A stretch of 64,000 nucleotides of DNA, from NCBI RefSeq assembly GCF_927797785.1, contig NZ_CAKMLL010000056.1, forward strand, positions 1 through 64,000, in the 5' to 3' direction. Below, one piece after another: positions 1 to 8,996 of this stretch. A program made the translations under genes and the position numbers. The notes under the pieces are model-generated. The model was not told the origin of the DNA. It ran no database searches and worked only from the letters and a program-made list of their open reading frames with translations. The DNA comes from Candidatus Nitrotoga sp. BS. GTDB lineage: Bacteria > Pseudomonadota > Gammaproteobacteria > Burkholderiales > Gallionellaceae. How positions within the stretch are numbered: position 1 is the stretch's first letter; each line of letters opens with the position of its first letter.

Positions 1-353
1 AATGAGACAGGCACCATTGTTATTAGTTCCGTTAATTACGGTTCTCTACACTAGCGAATAAGGTTATATCGTGCGAGCGAAGCGAAGTCACTGACTGAAC
101 CGTTTGTTATACAAACACAGTCCCTGAATGTGGGTCAGCCCAACCGGGCTAATGTACTGAAAAAAGAAGGGCAAGTCTTGACCTCACCGTTATTGTCGAA
201 TGGTATCTACTCGCCTCCGATTTCACCAGCCAAAGCCATTTGGATAGCGATCATGGGACTCACCCTCCTGTAAGGAATGGTTTGCAGGATTTAGGTGGCA
301 AGCTAATCTTCGTTTACTTTATGAAAGTGATCCTTTCATATAATTCCAACTTT
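1..353. other. No gene recognised
   Basis: No convincing reading frame is seen on either strand. A short inverted repeat (TATGAAAG and CTTTCATA) lies just downstream of the stop of the minus-strand gene that follows and could form a weak 3' hairpin, but no U-run accompanies it. The first 230 bases contain small palindromes suggestive of structured RNA or a mobile-element end, but I could not assign a family. Confidence 0.4.
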
Positions 354-758
354 TCACTTTAGCACCACCACAAATATTAAGGCAGATAGAGTGATGCCCA
401 ATAAAAAACACACATAGATTAACATCTTGATTCGAACTCGAAAAACTTCGATCACATTAACTACGCGTGCATTTTGTTCGGCAAGTGATTTGATTAATGT
501 GGCTGATGAGTTCTGTTCTGAATTCAGTTCAACTATCTTCGCCTGAAGATGACGAACGCGACCGTCCAAATTTGCGAGTCCTTCAGCATCGAATGAAGCA
601 GTTTCTGGTGAACTGTCAGCGGTAGGCTGGCTGTTTGTGTTAGCTTTTGCCGCAGTAAAAAGGCGCTTTGCGCCTTTCACCATGCCCGGTGCAGCTTCTA
701 ACACATCTTTCCATGGTACAAACTTCAGCGCGCTAATCCAACTTATCGCCAAAATCAT
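354..758 (-). CDS. Small C-terminally anchored coiled-coil protein, function unknown
   Basis: A 134-residue protein of no family I recognise. The N-terminal 35 residues are amphipathic and basic, residues 40-60 are a polar Ser/Thr-rich linker, residues 62-100 are charged and helical (leucine-spaced, coiled-coil-like), and the last 23 residues (from about MLIYVCFLLG) form one membrane helix with almost no tail, so it is probably tail-anchored in the inner membrane. The purine-rich AGGAGG ends only one base before the annotated ATG. A TTG two codons further in would have normal spacing and may be the true start. It lies tail-to-head with mutM on the same strand but about 400 bases away, so co-transcription is uncertain. 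Confidence 0.6.
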   Translation of the reverse strand: MILAISWISALKFVPWKDVLEAAPGMVKGAKRLFTAAKANTNSQPTADSSPETASFDAEGLANLDGRVRHLQAKIVELNSEQNSSATLIKSLAEQNARVVNVIEVFRVRIKMLIYVCFLLGITLSALIFVVVLK

Positions 759-1165
759 TCCTCCTGTTTTTATATATCAACGGCACTACCAAACATGCCA
801 TCAGTTATGGAACTTCCAAAGAAGATACTCCGCTGCAGGTAATTTTTCCAATTTTTATTAAAATCACAATACGTGATTGACCCATAAATTAAAAAACGTT
901 TCATGCAAATTTGTTCTCCTTTGATGATCTGAAGGTAGTATTTCGACGTGAGAACGAATTCTGTCAGGAAGCACAGGCTACGGTCATACTTATTATTTTG
1001 GCGTTATATCAAGAGCCGGACGCCATTGGTTGCGCGCTAATGATCGACTTGATGTTGAGCGCAGCAATGGAATTTCGATACGCCATTACTTGAGAAAACA
1101 ACTCAAAATTTAAAGTCTTGCTTCGAAATTTAGGTGACAACGGAACGATAGGGGGAAGGTGTTGA
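759..1165. other. Intergenic, no supported gene
   Basis: About 400 bases of AT-rich DNA. A 60-codon TTG-initiated frame at 911-1093 on the plus strand exists but has no ribosome-binding site and no recognisable product. Nothing else is seen. Confidence 0.4.
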
Positions 1166-1981
1166 TTATTTTTGGCATTGTGGGCAATAAAAACTGGATC
1201 GCTGCCCTTGCCGAATCTGCTTGATAGTTGAGTTGCATGCACGGCAATTCTCGGTCGCGCGGCCATATACCCAGTAGTGCTGCTGGAAATAGCCAGGATT
1301 GCCACTGCTGTCCACGAAGTCGCGCAGGCTGCTGCCACCCAGCGCAATGGCTTCCGTCAATGTTTCTTGTATCGTTTTTACCAATCGGGCGCAGCGCGGT
1401 CGACTAAGTTTCGCGGCGGGTAGTTGCGGGCGGATACCAGCGCGGAATAGGGCTTCATTGGCATAGATGTTGCCTACGCCTACTACTAGATGATGATCCA
1501 TGATGATCAACTTGATCGCGGCATTGCGTTTGCGTATCGCACGATAAAGATATTCGGCATTAAAGGTATTCTCTAGCGGTTCCACTCCAAGCTTCAGCAA
1601 CAATGGATGCTGTGCGGGGTCGCCTTCATTCCATAGCACCGCGCCAAAACGTCGCGGGTCACGTAGCCGCATAAGCATTCCGTTTGCCAGCTTTAAATCG
1701 AAGTGATCGTGCTTTTCTGCTGCTATGTCTGCGGACAAAATACGTAAGCTGCCGGACATGCCGAGGTGGAGGATGAGCGTGCCGCTATCGCATTTGATTA
1801 ACAAATATTTGGCACGGCGATACAGTGCGTGAATTATTTGGTTGTGCAAGATGGCGGCCAATTGCATGGGGATAGCCCATCGTAGATGAGATGTGCGAAT
1901 GATTACGTCCGCGATGCGTTGTCCGACCAACTGTGGCTCAAGTCCGCGCAGGGAGGTTTCGACCTCGGGTAGCTCAGGCAT
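1166..1981 (-). CDS. mutM: Formamidopyrimidine-DNA glycosylase (Fpg/MutM)
   Basis: Bifunctional base-excision-repair enzyme that removes 8-oxoguanine and formamidopyrimidines and nicks the AP site. At 271 residues it has the normal family length. It begins MPELPEVET, which supplies the catalytic Pro1 (after Met removal) and Glu2. The helix-two-turn-helix motif is visible as VGVGNIYANEALF near residue 165. The C-terminus carries a four-cysteine zinc finger (CRAC ... CPQC, residues about 246-269) containing the conserved arginine-rich loop. All key residues are present, so the gene looks intact. In relatives mutM is often next to lipoprotein or isoprenoid genes. Here a decayed integrase lies upstream, so the local order has been disturbed. 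Confidence 0.97.
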   Translation of the reverse strand: MPELPEVETSLRGLEPQLVGQRIADVIIRTSHLRWAIPMQLAAILHNQIIHALYRRAKYLLIKCDSGTLILHLGMSGSLRILSADIAAEKHDHFDLKLANGMLMRLRDPRRFGAVLWNEGDPAQHPLLLKLGVEPLENTFNAEYLYRAIRKRNAAIKLIIMDHHLVVGVGNIYANEALFRAGIRPQLPAAKLSRPRCARLVKTIQETLTEAIALGGSSLRDFVDSSGNPGYFQQHYWVYGRATENCRACNSTIKQIRQGQRSSFYCPQCQK

Positions 1982-2076
1982 GGTGTATTTTAGTGTTGAT
2001 TGTCATTCTAATAATCCATTAATTTAATATAAAATCAATTATATGGTGTGTTCTATCCTGTTTATTGTGTTGATAA

Positions 2077-3148
2077 GTATTCCCCTATATAGAGAAAAAC
2101 TGGTTACATGAAATTAAACCACGGGGACAGCATGGCAAAATCGATATCGAAGCGGCAAAGGTAAAATTAACAGTTGGCAGGATAGCAGCTTTCCAGTGCA
2201 AAGAAGGTGTGGCACTGTCATTCCTTTGGTGCGATGAACCTTTGGGGCTGGTCGTTCGTGCTACCGCTGCCGGTACGAAATCATACATATACCAAGCCAA
2301 GGTTAACGGTCAATCAATGCGAGTGACAATTGGCAAAGTTACAGCGTGGAGCATACCCGCTGCACAAGAGGAAGCACGGCGACTGCAAGTCCAGATTGAC
2401 CTCGGCCATGACCCGCGCCAAGTTAAAGGCTGACGATGCAGAAGCTAGAGCACACGCTCTACAAGCCAAAGCAGACGCAAAGGCCGCACGAGAAAAACAG
2501 CTAGCCAGAGAATTGGTAACAATAGGCAAAGTATGGCCCGAATATGTGCAAGACCGCAAATTAAAATGGGGAGCGCATTCACTCTGCAAACACGAACGCG
2601 CCATGCAGAAGGCCGGACAGCCACAGAAACGCGGCAAAGAATTGACCGTGGCGGATGAACTGGAATCGCTGGCCGATGTGCGATTGGCAGACCTTACGCC
2701 TGAACGAGTTGATGAGTGGGCAAAAGCTGAGACGCTAATTCGTGAAGTATCCGCACGGCTTGCTTTTAAAATGCTGAGAGCGTTTCTTAACTGGTGTGGA
2801 AGACACCAAAACTACAAATTGATTGTAACGAGCAATGCCGCCGCGAGTAGCAAAGCTCGTGAATTACTGGGCAAGGCCAAGGTCAAGGATGACGCGCTCC
2901 AGAAGGAACAACTGCCCGTCTGGTTCTCCGCTGTTCAACAAATTCAAAACCCTGTAATTAGTGCTTATCTGCAAGCCCTGTTGCTGGTCGGTTCGCGCCG
3001 TGAAGAACTCGCATCATTGCGCTGGGAAAATGTAGACTTTAAGTGGAAGAGCATTACCGTCCAAGATAAAGTGAGCGGCTTGCGAGTTATACCCCTGACG
3101 CCTTATGTGGCGCACCTGCTGGCCGTCCTACCGCGCCGCAATGAATAG
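2077..3148 (+). pseudogene. Tyrosine recombinase (P4-type phage integrase), frameshifted and truncated
   Basis: Relic of a site-specific integrase. The N-terminal arm-binding domain (DUF4102-like: KLTVGRI, FLW, LGLVVRATAAGTKSYIYQ) reads in one frame from about 2131 to 2433 and has no good in-frame ATG. The rest reads in another frame from about 2400 to 3148: core-binding domain (TIGKVWPEYV ... LADLTPERVDEW) and the start of the catalytic domain with the first catalytic arginine (SRREELASLRWENVDF). The frame lapses near 2400-2433. The open frame stops at 3148, before the H-x-x-R and tyrosine nucleophile boxes, shortly before IS5-like sequence begins. It must be inactive. It suggests a former integrative element beside mutM, of which I recognise no cargo. 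Confidence 0.9.
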
Positions 3149-3217
3149 TATTCAGTAGTCCGGCCTCGCTTTCCGGCTATCTTGCAGAGCCTTCCGACAG
3201 GCATAATGAAGCATGTT

Positions 3218-3486
3218 TAAAGGCTGGGGTGGGCTTGATGAACTTGACGTACAACCTAAAGCGCATTGAGACGCTGATTCGGTTGAAGGTGTTTGACTTC
3301 GACAGGATCGGTGCGCCTGTCGCGCAGGCAATGGCATAAAAGGAGGGGATGACCACTCAAAATAGCCGACATTGGCTGGGGGAAATGAACAGACCGCCGT
3401 AGATGTTGTAGGTCTTACCGGAACATCATCTAAAAATGAAATGTGATGACGGCGGGTGGAAATTAACGGGATTTATAGAAGTGCCC
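3218..3486 (+). mobile_element. Right-end fragment of an IS5-like element
   Basis: This stretch is nearly identical to the right end of the element at 10502-11346. It contains the last ~37 codons of the transposase (VGLMNLTYNLKRIE ... APVAQAMA), the 3' untranslated part (CACTCAAAATAGCCGACATT) and the terminal repeat GGGATTTATAGAAGTGCCCC. The left part is absent, and homology begins abruptly about 70 bases after the truncated integrase frame ends. It is a solo remnant that cannot move by itself. Confidence 0.85.
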
Positions 3487-3735
3487 CAAAGATAATTCTT
3501 GAGGGCGGAACGGACGCACACCACGGTGAAACGGGATGAGAGTTTGCTGTTGCCACTCACCCGTCAAGAGACCGTGCGCCAGACTTCCTTCGGCAATGCC
3601 TGAGCCAATGCCTTCAACGCCACCGGTTCCTTGCTGGGTTCCCGATGCTACTGCATCTCGCCCCATCATTCTGTTAGAAAAAGTTGCACTTCGTTGTTGA
3701 ATCCGCGACTTTTGAATAGTTGACGCACCACAAAC
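3487..3735. other. Unassigned DNA between IS remnants
   Basis: About 250 bases between two mobile-element relics. The minus strand carries a 68-codon open frame (3463-3669) that crosses the IS terminus, which argues against a real gene. No family is recognised. Confidence 0.3.
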
Positions 3736-3739
3736 TAGT

Positions 3740-4330
3740 TCAATCTTGGCTATGTTCGCAATCCATGTTGTTAGACCGTTTCACCGGTCGCCATGGCCAG
3801 TTTCGATCCATTACCTTCTTCACGGTCGAGGGCATGAAACTAGCCGAGATAGTTGTCCAAGTAGCTGGTGGCCACACCGCGATACTTTTGTACCTCGCAA
3901 TCCAAACCGCTCCGCTTTCCTTTGAACGACAACAAGAACATCGTTTCGTCAGCCTCGGCAATGACAGTCAGTACCGAGGCTGGACGGTTTTGGGCGCTGC
4001 CAGCAAACGATGTCGCCAGCGGTGTGCGGTGCTGTTGTGAATTCGCAAAGGACGGGCAATCTGTCGTAGCGTCTGACCGTCTTGCAGCACGCACGACAAA
4101 GATAGCATTGCAGTCTGTTTGCGTGGCCGTTCTGAATTACGTGCATAGACTGGCAGTGCAGGCACATCGCGCCAAATGCGAAGCGCTCCTCGATAGAACA
4201 GTCGATGCCAGTTGCGCATCCAGTGCTGCCAACTCAACCGCTACACGCTTGCGCTTATCGCGTGTCAGTTTTCTCAATGCGGCAGTGATTCGTTTTAACA
4301 CAGGCCTTCTCATTTTTGCCTCCTGCATGA
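3740..4330 (-). pseudogene. IS1595-like transposase, multiply frameshifted
   Basis: Pieces of one transposase are spread over several minus-strand frames. From N to C: a helical lead (MQEAKMRRPVLKRITAAL), a degraded zinc-finger-like CPxC segment (CLHCQSMHVIQNGHANRLQCYLCRACCKT), a helix-turn-helix region (HNSTAHRWRHRLLA) and the first part of the DDE catalytic core (VIAEADETMFLLSFKGKRSGLD) carrying one catalytic Asp. These features and their order match ISXO2/IS1595 transposases. At least three frame changes are needed to join them, and the remainder of the catalytic core is missing. The family assignment rests on motif resemblance only. Confidence 0.7.
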
Positions 4331-4410
4331 ACTAGTGTGCATGCACCGGGGGACACAGTATGCACGTCAGAGTGGCTCATCAGATAAGCTGCCAGCATGA
4401 TTTACGAATA

Positions 4411-4454
4411 CAGCCTAATCTTCTATACCTGACAAAGGTAAGATTATCAGGCTG
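4411..4454. repeat. Imperfect inverted repeat downstream of aroK
   Basis: Arms CAGCCTAATCTT (4411-4422) and AAGATTATCAGGCTG (4440-4454) pair with a three-base bulge. The repeat lies about 30 bases beyond the aroK stop. It could end the pil-aroK transcript, although there is no U-run, or be the terminal repeat of a lost insertion. Confidence 0.45.
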
Positions 4455-4484
4455 ACTGTGCGGAATGATTGTTATTGTCTTGAA

Positions 4485-5048
4485 TTAGATTAATTTAACT
4501 GGTTGAGATGACTGAATGTCTAAAAATCGGTTTAGCTCTTGCTGCAAATGTAAAGTTAGACTTTGCGCGCTTTGTTTGCCGGTAGGCATAACTAAATTAG
4601 CCACTTGTGCATATAGTGGATCGCGCTGCTCATACATATGTTTTAGTTTTGCATGTGGGTCGGCTGTCTGCAATAAGGGACGATTTCGGTCATGGCGAGT
4701 TCGATGCCAGAGGTCATGAACTGTACTTTTTAGATACACCACTACGCCATTGCAGCATAATGCATTGCAGTTTTTTTCATTCAATACCGCACCACCCCCA
4801 GTCGCTAAAACGATGTTGTCGAGCAGTACTAAGTCTTGAATTACGCTTGCTTCGCGCTGCCGAAACCCAGCCTCACCCTCAATATCAAAGATGTGCGGAA
4901 TAGTTACGCCAGAACGCTGCTGAATTTCCTCATCACTGTCAACAAAAGCTTTGCCCAGCTGCTGAGCAAGCAATTTCCCTATGGTGGTTTTTCCTGCCCC
5001 CATCATTCCCACAAGAAAGATGTTGCCGGAATGGCGCTTGGGCTGCAT
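4485..5048 (-). CDS. aroK: Shikimate kinase
   Basis: Phosphorylates shikimate at the 3-hydroxyl using ATP (chorismate pathway). The Walker A motif GMMGAGKTT sits about 20 residues from the chosen start. The shikimate-binding residues are visible as DSDEEI (metal/substrate aspartates), GFRQRE and the GGGAV loop, and the lid arginines lie in RNRPLL. The start at 5048 (MQPKRHSGNIFLVG) gives 187 residues and matches the family N-terminus. Longer starts at 5066, 5099 (ATG) and 5102 (GTG) exist and none has a strong Shine-Dalgarno sequence. It follows pilQ on the same strand, the common betaproteobacterial order. The usual next gene, aroB, is absent and the downstream DNA is transposon debris. Confidence 0.95.
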   Translation of the reverse strand: MQPKRHSGNIFLVGMMGAGKTTIGKLLAQQLGKAFVDSDEEIQQRSGVTIPHIFDIEGEAGFRQREASVIQDLVLLDNIVLATGGGAVLNEKNCNALCCNGVVVYLKSTVHDLWHRTRHDRNRPLLQTADPHAKLKHMYEQRDPLYAQVANLVMPTGKQSAQSLTLHLQQELNRFLDIQSSQPVKLI

Positions 5049-5117
5049 ATTATTAATATGATACATGGTCGGATTGTAGCTGAAAAATGCATTGTGCATC
5101 ACCGATGCACTTACTGC

Positions 5118-7238
5118 TTATCGCAGGTTCAAGCTATCACTCAGGATTTTGGGGGAAATGAAAACCAACAGCTCTCTTTTGTTATTTGTATCAGTTTGAC
5201 TTTTAAATAACCATCCAATTAAAGGAATATCACCTAACAGTGGCACCTTAGGCGTAGATTTCAGCTCATTTTGAGTATAGACACCACCAATTACAACAGT
5301 CCCTCCATTATCAACCAATACTTGTGTACTGATTTTTTTGGTATTAATGCTGGGTACTCCCCCTGCCGACGTGTTAATTATTGTGCCAACAGAATCCTGA
5401 GTTACTTCTACTTTCATGTTGATATTATCATCTGGTGTGATTTGAGGCGTTACGGTAAGGCTTAAAAGTGCCTTTTTAAACAATATGGTTGGTGCTATTG
5501 TCGCGCTGGTTGTTGTCTGATAGGGTATTTCCACGCCTTGTTCAATTGTCGCCTCAGTTCCATTTGCAGTCACCACACGAGGGCTAGAAATTTCTTTGGA
5601 TATTCCATTTAGTTGTGATGCCTGCAACTCAAGTCCTAATATTTTTGTCACCGATGAGTTGAAAAGCATCGCTGATACTACGCCAGTACCAATCAGTCCA
5701 GGGGTTCCGGGCAGATTAACTGGCCCACCACCAGCACTTCCGCCAACAGAACCACGAAGTCCGCCCACAGAAAATCCGCCTCCAGGTGGTGGTACACCGG
5801 TATAGCTTAACCTTCCGCCTAAGGTTCGAGTAAAGGTATCGCTCGCCTCAACAAAACGTGCTTCAATCATCACTTGGCGCACCGCTACGTCGACTTTCTT
5901 GATCAGCTTGCGTACTTCCTCCAAACGCGATGGCGTATCTTGAACGAACACAGTATTGGTGCGTGCATCTTCCACTGCGCTCCCGCGTTTTGATAGCATG
6001 CGCTGGGCAGAATTCTGTAACAAAGCGACAATTGCTTTTCCTTTTGAATAAGCTAGTGGGTAACTTTCCGTGTGGAGAGGTTCAAGGTCGAAGATTTCTT
6101 GATTTGCTGCTAAATTAAGCTTTTCCTTGACCGCCAATTCTTCGCGTGGGGCAACCTGGATTACGTTGCCGTTTTTGCGCATGTCCAAGCCGCGCGAGTC
6201 AAGAATGATTTGTAGTGCTTGATCCCACGGCACATCCTTAAGGCGTAATGTCAGATTGCCGCTCACGGAATCGCTGATCACCATATTCAAATTTGTAAAG
6301 TCAGCAATAACATTCAGTGCTTCACGCACTGCAATATTCTGGAAACTTAACGTCAATTTTTCGCCCTTGTAACCTATCTTGCTATTCGTAGATAGTTTAT
6401 CGGGATCATCCGCTACTGCTTTAATTTCCAGGATAAACTTGTTATCCGTCTGGTAGGCGACGTGCTCCCATAACCCCTTGGGTTCAATGACCATGCGCAC
6501 ATGGTCACCCTGCATGAATGTATCGACCCCTTGTATTGGCGTGCCGAAATCCACTACATCAAGTTTACGTTGCAGGTTGCTCGGTAGACTGGTATTCATG
6601 AAATCCACGATCAAGCGTTTACCTTGCTGCTTAACGCCTATACCTACACCAGGGTCCGATAGGTCTACCTGAATGCGTCCTCCTCCATTGCCGCCGCGAC
6701 GAAAAGCAATATCACGCAGGCTATATTTCTGAATACCTTGCTTTGTCTCAGTAAACCGTGCAGCGGGTGCCACCGCTGATTCCGCAGGAACTTTGCCATG
6801 CAGGGTAATTAGCAGGTTAGCTCCCTGTGTCTGTGCGTCATAAACCAATGTTTGATTAAGGTTAACCACCAGACGGGTGCGATTACCTGATTGCACGATA
6901 TTGGCGCTACGTAATTCACCTACGCCAAATTCCTGCTTCGATTTGCCCAGCTCATTCGTTGTATTGGGGAAATCAAATACAATGCGCGCCGGATTGCTGA
7001 TGGCAAAATTCAAAGGCGGATTGGTAAGCCTATTCTTCAACCCCATTTTAAGTACAAGCTTACCACCTGTTGCAGTGCTGGCGCTGAGCGACTGTATGCT
7101 ATTCTCCGCGTCAGAATTTTGTCTGCTAGCGTTTAATCCACTGGTATTGTCTTGCGCTTGGGCAGTTAGCGCGCAAACGGCAAATGCCGCGACAACGAGC
7201 AGAACAAAGTTGTTGACTACGTTTTTATAATGACTCAT
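5118..7238 (-). CDS. pilQ: Type IV pilus secretin PilQ
   Basis: Outer-membrane channel through which the type IV pilus leaves the cell. At 706 residues it has a signal peptide (to about residue 29, ending ALTAQAQ). Two AMIN peptidoglycan-binding domains follow (about 50-145 and 165-275), then an STN/N0 domain (about 290-350, LSFQNIAVREALNVIADF), an N1/NolW domain (about 385-455, HTESYPLAYSKGKAIVALL) and the C-terminal secretin gate/barrel (about 500-700). The signature VPLLGDIPLIGWLF is near the end. A glycine-rich stretch near residue 480-520 is the N3-to-barrel connector. It is the fifth gene of pilMNOPQ, 17 bases after pilP. Its product works with PilP and the PilMNO inner-membrane complex. 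Confidence 0.97.
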   Translation of the reverse strand: MSHYKNVVNNFVLLVVAAFAVCALTAQAQDNTSGLNASRQNSDAENSIQSLSASTATGGKLVLKMGLKNRLTNPPLNFAISNPARIVFDFPNTTNELGKSKQEFGVGELRSANIVQSGNRTRLVVNLNQTLVYDAQTQGANLLITLHGKVPAESAVAPAARFTETKQGIQKYSLRDIAFRRGGNGGGRIQVDLSDPGVGIGVKQQGKRLIVDFMNTSLPSNLQRKLDVVDFGTPIQGVDTFMQGDHVRMVIEPKGLWEHVAYQTDNKFILEIKAVADDPDKLSTNSKIGYKGEKLTLSFQNIAVREALNVIADFTNLNMVISDSVSGNLTLRLKDVPWDQALQIILDSRGLDMRKNGNVIQVAPREELAVKEKLNLAANQEIFDLEPLHTESYPLAYSKGKAIVALLQNSAQRMLSKRGSAVEDARTNTVFVQDTPSRLEEVRKLIKKVDVAVRQVMIEARFVEASDTFTRTLGGRLSYTGVPPPGGGFSVGGLRGSVGGSAGGGPVNLPGTPGLIGTGVVSAMLFNSSVTKILGLELQASQLNGISKEISSPRVVTANGTEATIEQGVEIPYQTTTSATIAPTILFKKALLSLTVTPQITPDDNINMKVEVTQDSVGTIINTSAGGVPSINTKKISTQVLVDNGGTVVIGGVYTQNELKSTPKVPLLGDIPLIGWLFKSQTDTNNKRELLVFISPKILSDSLNLR

Positions 7239-7255
7239 GTTTCACTCCTAATCAT

Positions 7256-7768
7256 TCATTCCATCAATGGCAAGCTACTTATACGTTCCGCCCAGTCTCC
7301 TGCACTATCTTGCACGACTTCCTTGATTTTTATTTCGGTTTCTGTCACGGAAATAATTTGACCAAAATTTGATCCTAGATAATTGCCTGTTTTGACTCGG
7401 TGGAGCTTTCCATCCGCTGAGCGGACGATAGCATGAGCAGCTTTAGCCTGATAAAGAAAACCGACCATCTTCAAATTTTCTAATGGTGATTCTTCCAGTT
7501 CTTCGCGACGTCGCGTCATATCCGGTTGATTGAGGCCGGGAAGATCGCCACTTTTCGCTTCGGGTTTGCGAGGTTTGAATGGATCCGGGAGATTTGTAGC
7601 GTTATCATAAACAAATGGCTCATAAGGCTTAATCTCAGGAGGGGGATCCACCTTGCCGCGCATTCCACTGCCAGTGACTTTGACGAAATCGCGCAAATCT
7701 TGAAACTCTTCGCCAGCGCAGGCAGATAGCAGTAAAGATGTCGACAGTAGCAAACAAACCGATCTCAT
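7256..7768 (-). CDS. pilP: Type IV pilus assembly lipoprotein PilP
   Basis: Inner-membrane lipoprotein that links PilN/PilO to the N0 domain of PilQ. At 170 residues it opens with a lipoprotein signal peptide (LLLSTSLLLSACAG, lipid-attached Cys at residue 17). A long proline-rich linker follows (PPPEIKPYEPF ... LPDPFKPR) and then a small C-terminal beta domain with the typical ESPLENLKMVGFL and GNYLGSNFGQI strands. Its start overlaps the end of pilO by four bases, so the two genes are probably translationally coupled. Confidence 0.95.
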   Translation of the reverse strand: MRSVCLLLSTSLLLSACAGEEFQDLRDFVKVTGSGMRGKVDPPPEIKPYEPFVYDNATNLPDPFKPRKPEAKSGDLPGLNQPDMTRRREELEESPLENLKMVGFLYQAKAAHAIVRSADGKLHRVKTGNYLGSNFGQIISVTETEIKIKEVVQDSAGDWAERISSLPLME

Positions 7769-8391
7769 TTGTGTGCTCCAGCTGTTTTGGATGATTGCCT
7801 CTGGGCAGTTAATTCTTCTTCATCTAAATAGCGATATGTTTTAGCTATAGCATCCATAGTCAGATACCCTGCCGTTGGATTAATATTAATTTCGCTCAAT
7901 GATACGATACGCGGTAATTGAGCAATATCGCTAGCAAACTTACCAAGGTCATCATAATTACCCGTTACTTTAATGGTGATTGCCTGCTCAGCAAACACGC
8001 CGGTGATAATCTCGTCGCCCGGTCTAAATAATTCAAATTGTAGGCCGCGGCCCAAGCCAGCTTGATTAATATCGGTTAGCAACGCATCCATTTCTGACTT
8101 GCTCGGTAATTGTTTCAGCAGTGCATCAAACGATTGCTTGGTTTCCATAAGTTTTTTATTGATAACATCCAGATTGATGGCTATTGCCTTTTTGGTCTTG
8201 AACTCCGTTTTTAATGTAGTCTCAATCTCCTTGGCTGTGCTCAGAGCTTCCCAGCGATCCTTCCAGTCAAATAAGGCACCCGAAATTGAAATGGTCACGA
8301 ATATTGCCACAAATGCGCTGAGCTTCACCAATAATGGCCAGCCACCCGGATCTTTGGGGTTAATGTCCTTTAGTTCGTCTAACAGTCTCAT
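7765..8391 (-). CDS. pilO: Type IV pilus inner-membrane protein PilO
   Basis: Bitopic inner-membrane protein that pairs with PilN in the alignment complex. It has 208 residues, with one membrane helix near residues 22-42 (LVKLSAFVAIFVTISISGALF), a coiled coil to about residue 105 and a C-terminal ferredoxin-like fold (GLGRGLQFELFRPG ... TGNYDDLGKFASDIAQLPRIVSL), a typical PilO signature. Nine bases separate it from pilN. Intact. Confidence 0.95.
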   Translation of the reverse strand: MRLLDELKDINPKDPGGWPLLVKLSAFVAIFVTISISGALFDWKDRWEALSTAKEIETTLKTEFKTKKAIAINLDVINKKLMETKQSFDALLKQLPSKSEMDALLTDINQAGLGRGLQFELFRPGDEIITGVFAEQAITIKVTGNYDDLGKFASDIAQLPRIVSLSEININPTAGYLTMDAIAKTYRYLDEEELTAQRQSSKTAGAHK

Positions 8392-8399
8392 GAGATTAC

Positions 8400-8996
8400 C
8401 TAACCTTTCGTGCCAGCTGACTGCGCCGGAGCAGCAGGAATTGTCGGCACCTGAGTAGTCAAGTCAAATTTCAGATTAAACTCATTCAAGCGTGGCCCAT
8501 TGTCCTTCGTGGATATCGCGGAAATTTGAACCAGCGTAGGTGATTCCAGCCATTGAGAGCCATCAATGGAGCGCATCAGAGTGGATACCCGCGCATTAGA
8601 CTGAGTTAAGCCAACCAAGTTGATTTTGTTACCAGTTTGCTTAATCGATTTTAAATACACGCTTTTTGGCATAATATTCAACATCTGATCCAGCAGGTGC
8701 ACCACATCTGAGCGCGTACTTTGCAGTTTTTCAACCACTGTTTTTCGCTCCATTAGAGCTGCGATTTCCATTTTTAACCGTTTTATTTCAGCGATCTGCT
8801 TGTCTAGCAGGACGATTTGATCTTTCAAATATTGGTTGCGGCGTTCTTGGTATTCAATCTGCGTAGTTATGACAGCATGCACGATACCAACAAACATTGC
8901 TGCCAACACTAGCGAGATTACGCTGAGTGCATAGAACTGAATCTGCCGCGCTTTGCGCTTTTCAGCACGATGCGGTAATAAATTAATACGTATCAT
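8400..8996 (-). CDS. pilN: Type IV pilus inner-membrane protein PilN
   Basis: It opens with the conserved cytoplasmic INLLPHR motif (MIRINLLPHRAEKRKAR), which docks into the groove of PilM. A membrane helix follows (about 22-45), then a coiled coil and a periplasmic fold. At 198 residues it has normal length. Its ATG overlaps the TGA of pilM (ATGA at 8993-8996), which implies coupled translation of the two interacting partners. Confidence 0.96.
   Translation of the reverse strand: MIRINLLPHRAEKRKARQIQFYALSVISLVLAAMFVGIVHAVITTQIEYQERRNQYLKDQIVLLDKQIAEIKRLKMEIAALMERKTVVEKLQSTRSDVVHLLDQMLNIMPKSVYLKSIKQTGNKINLVGLTQSNARVSTLMRSIDGSQWLESPTLVQISAISTKDNGPRLNEFNLKFDLTTQVPTIPAAPAQSAGTKG

Noticed and set aside
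1-230. Possible group II intron or other structured RNA fragment
   Set aside because: Several small palindromes but no domain V hairpin or other diagnostic element found.
911-1093. 60-codon TTG-initiated frame
   Set aside because: No Shine-Dalgarno sequence, no family resemblance and only a rare start; kept as intergenic.
3868-4335. 155-codon plus-strand frame
   Set aside because: It is the reverse of the decayed IS1595-like transposase, whose minus-strand pieces show recognisable motifs.
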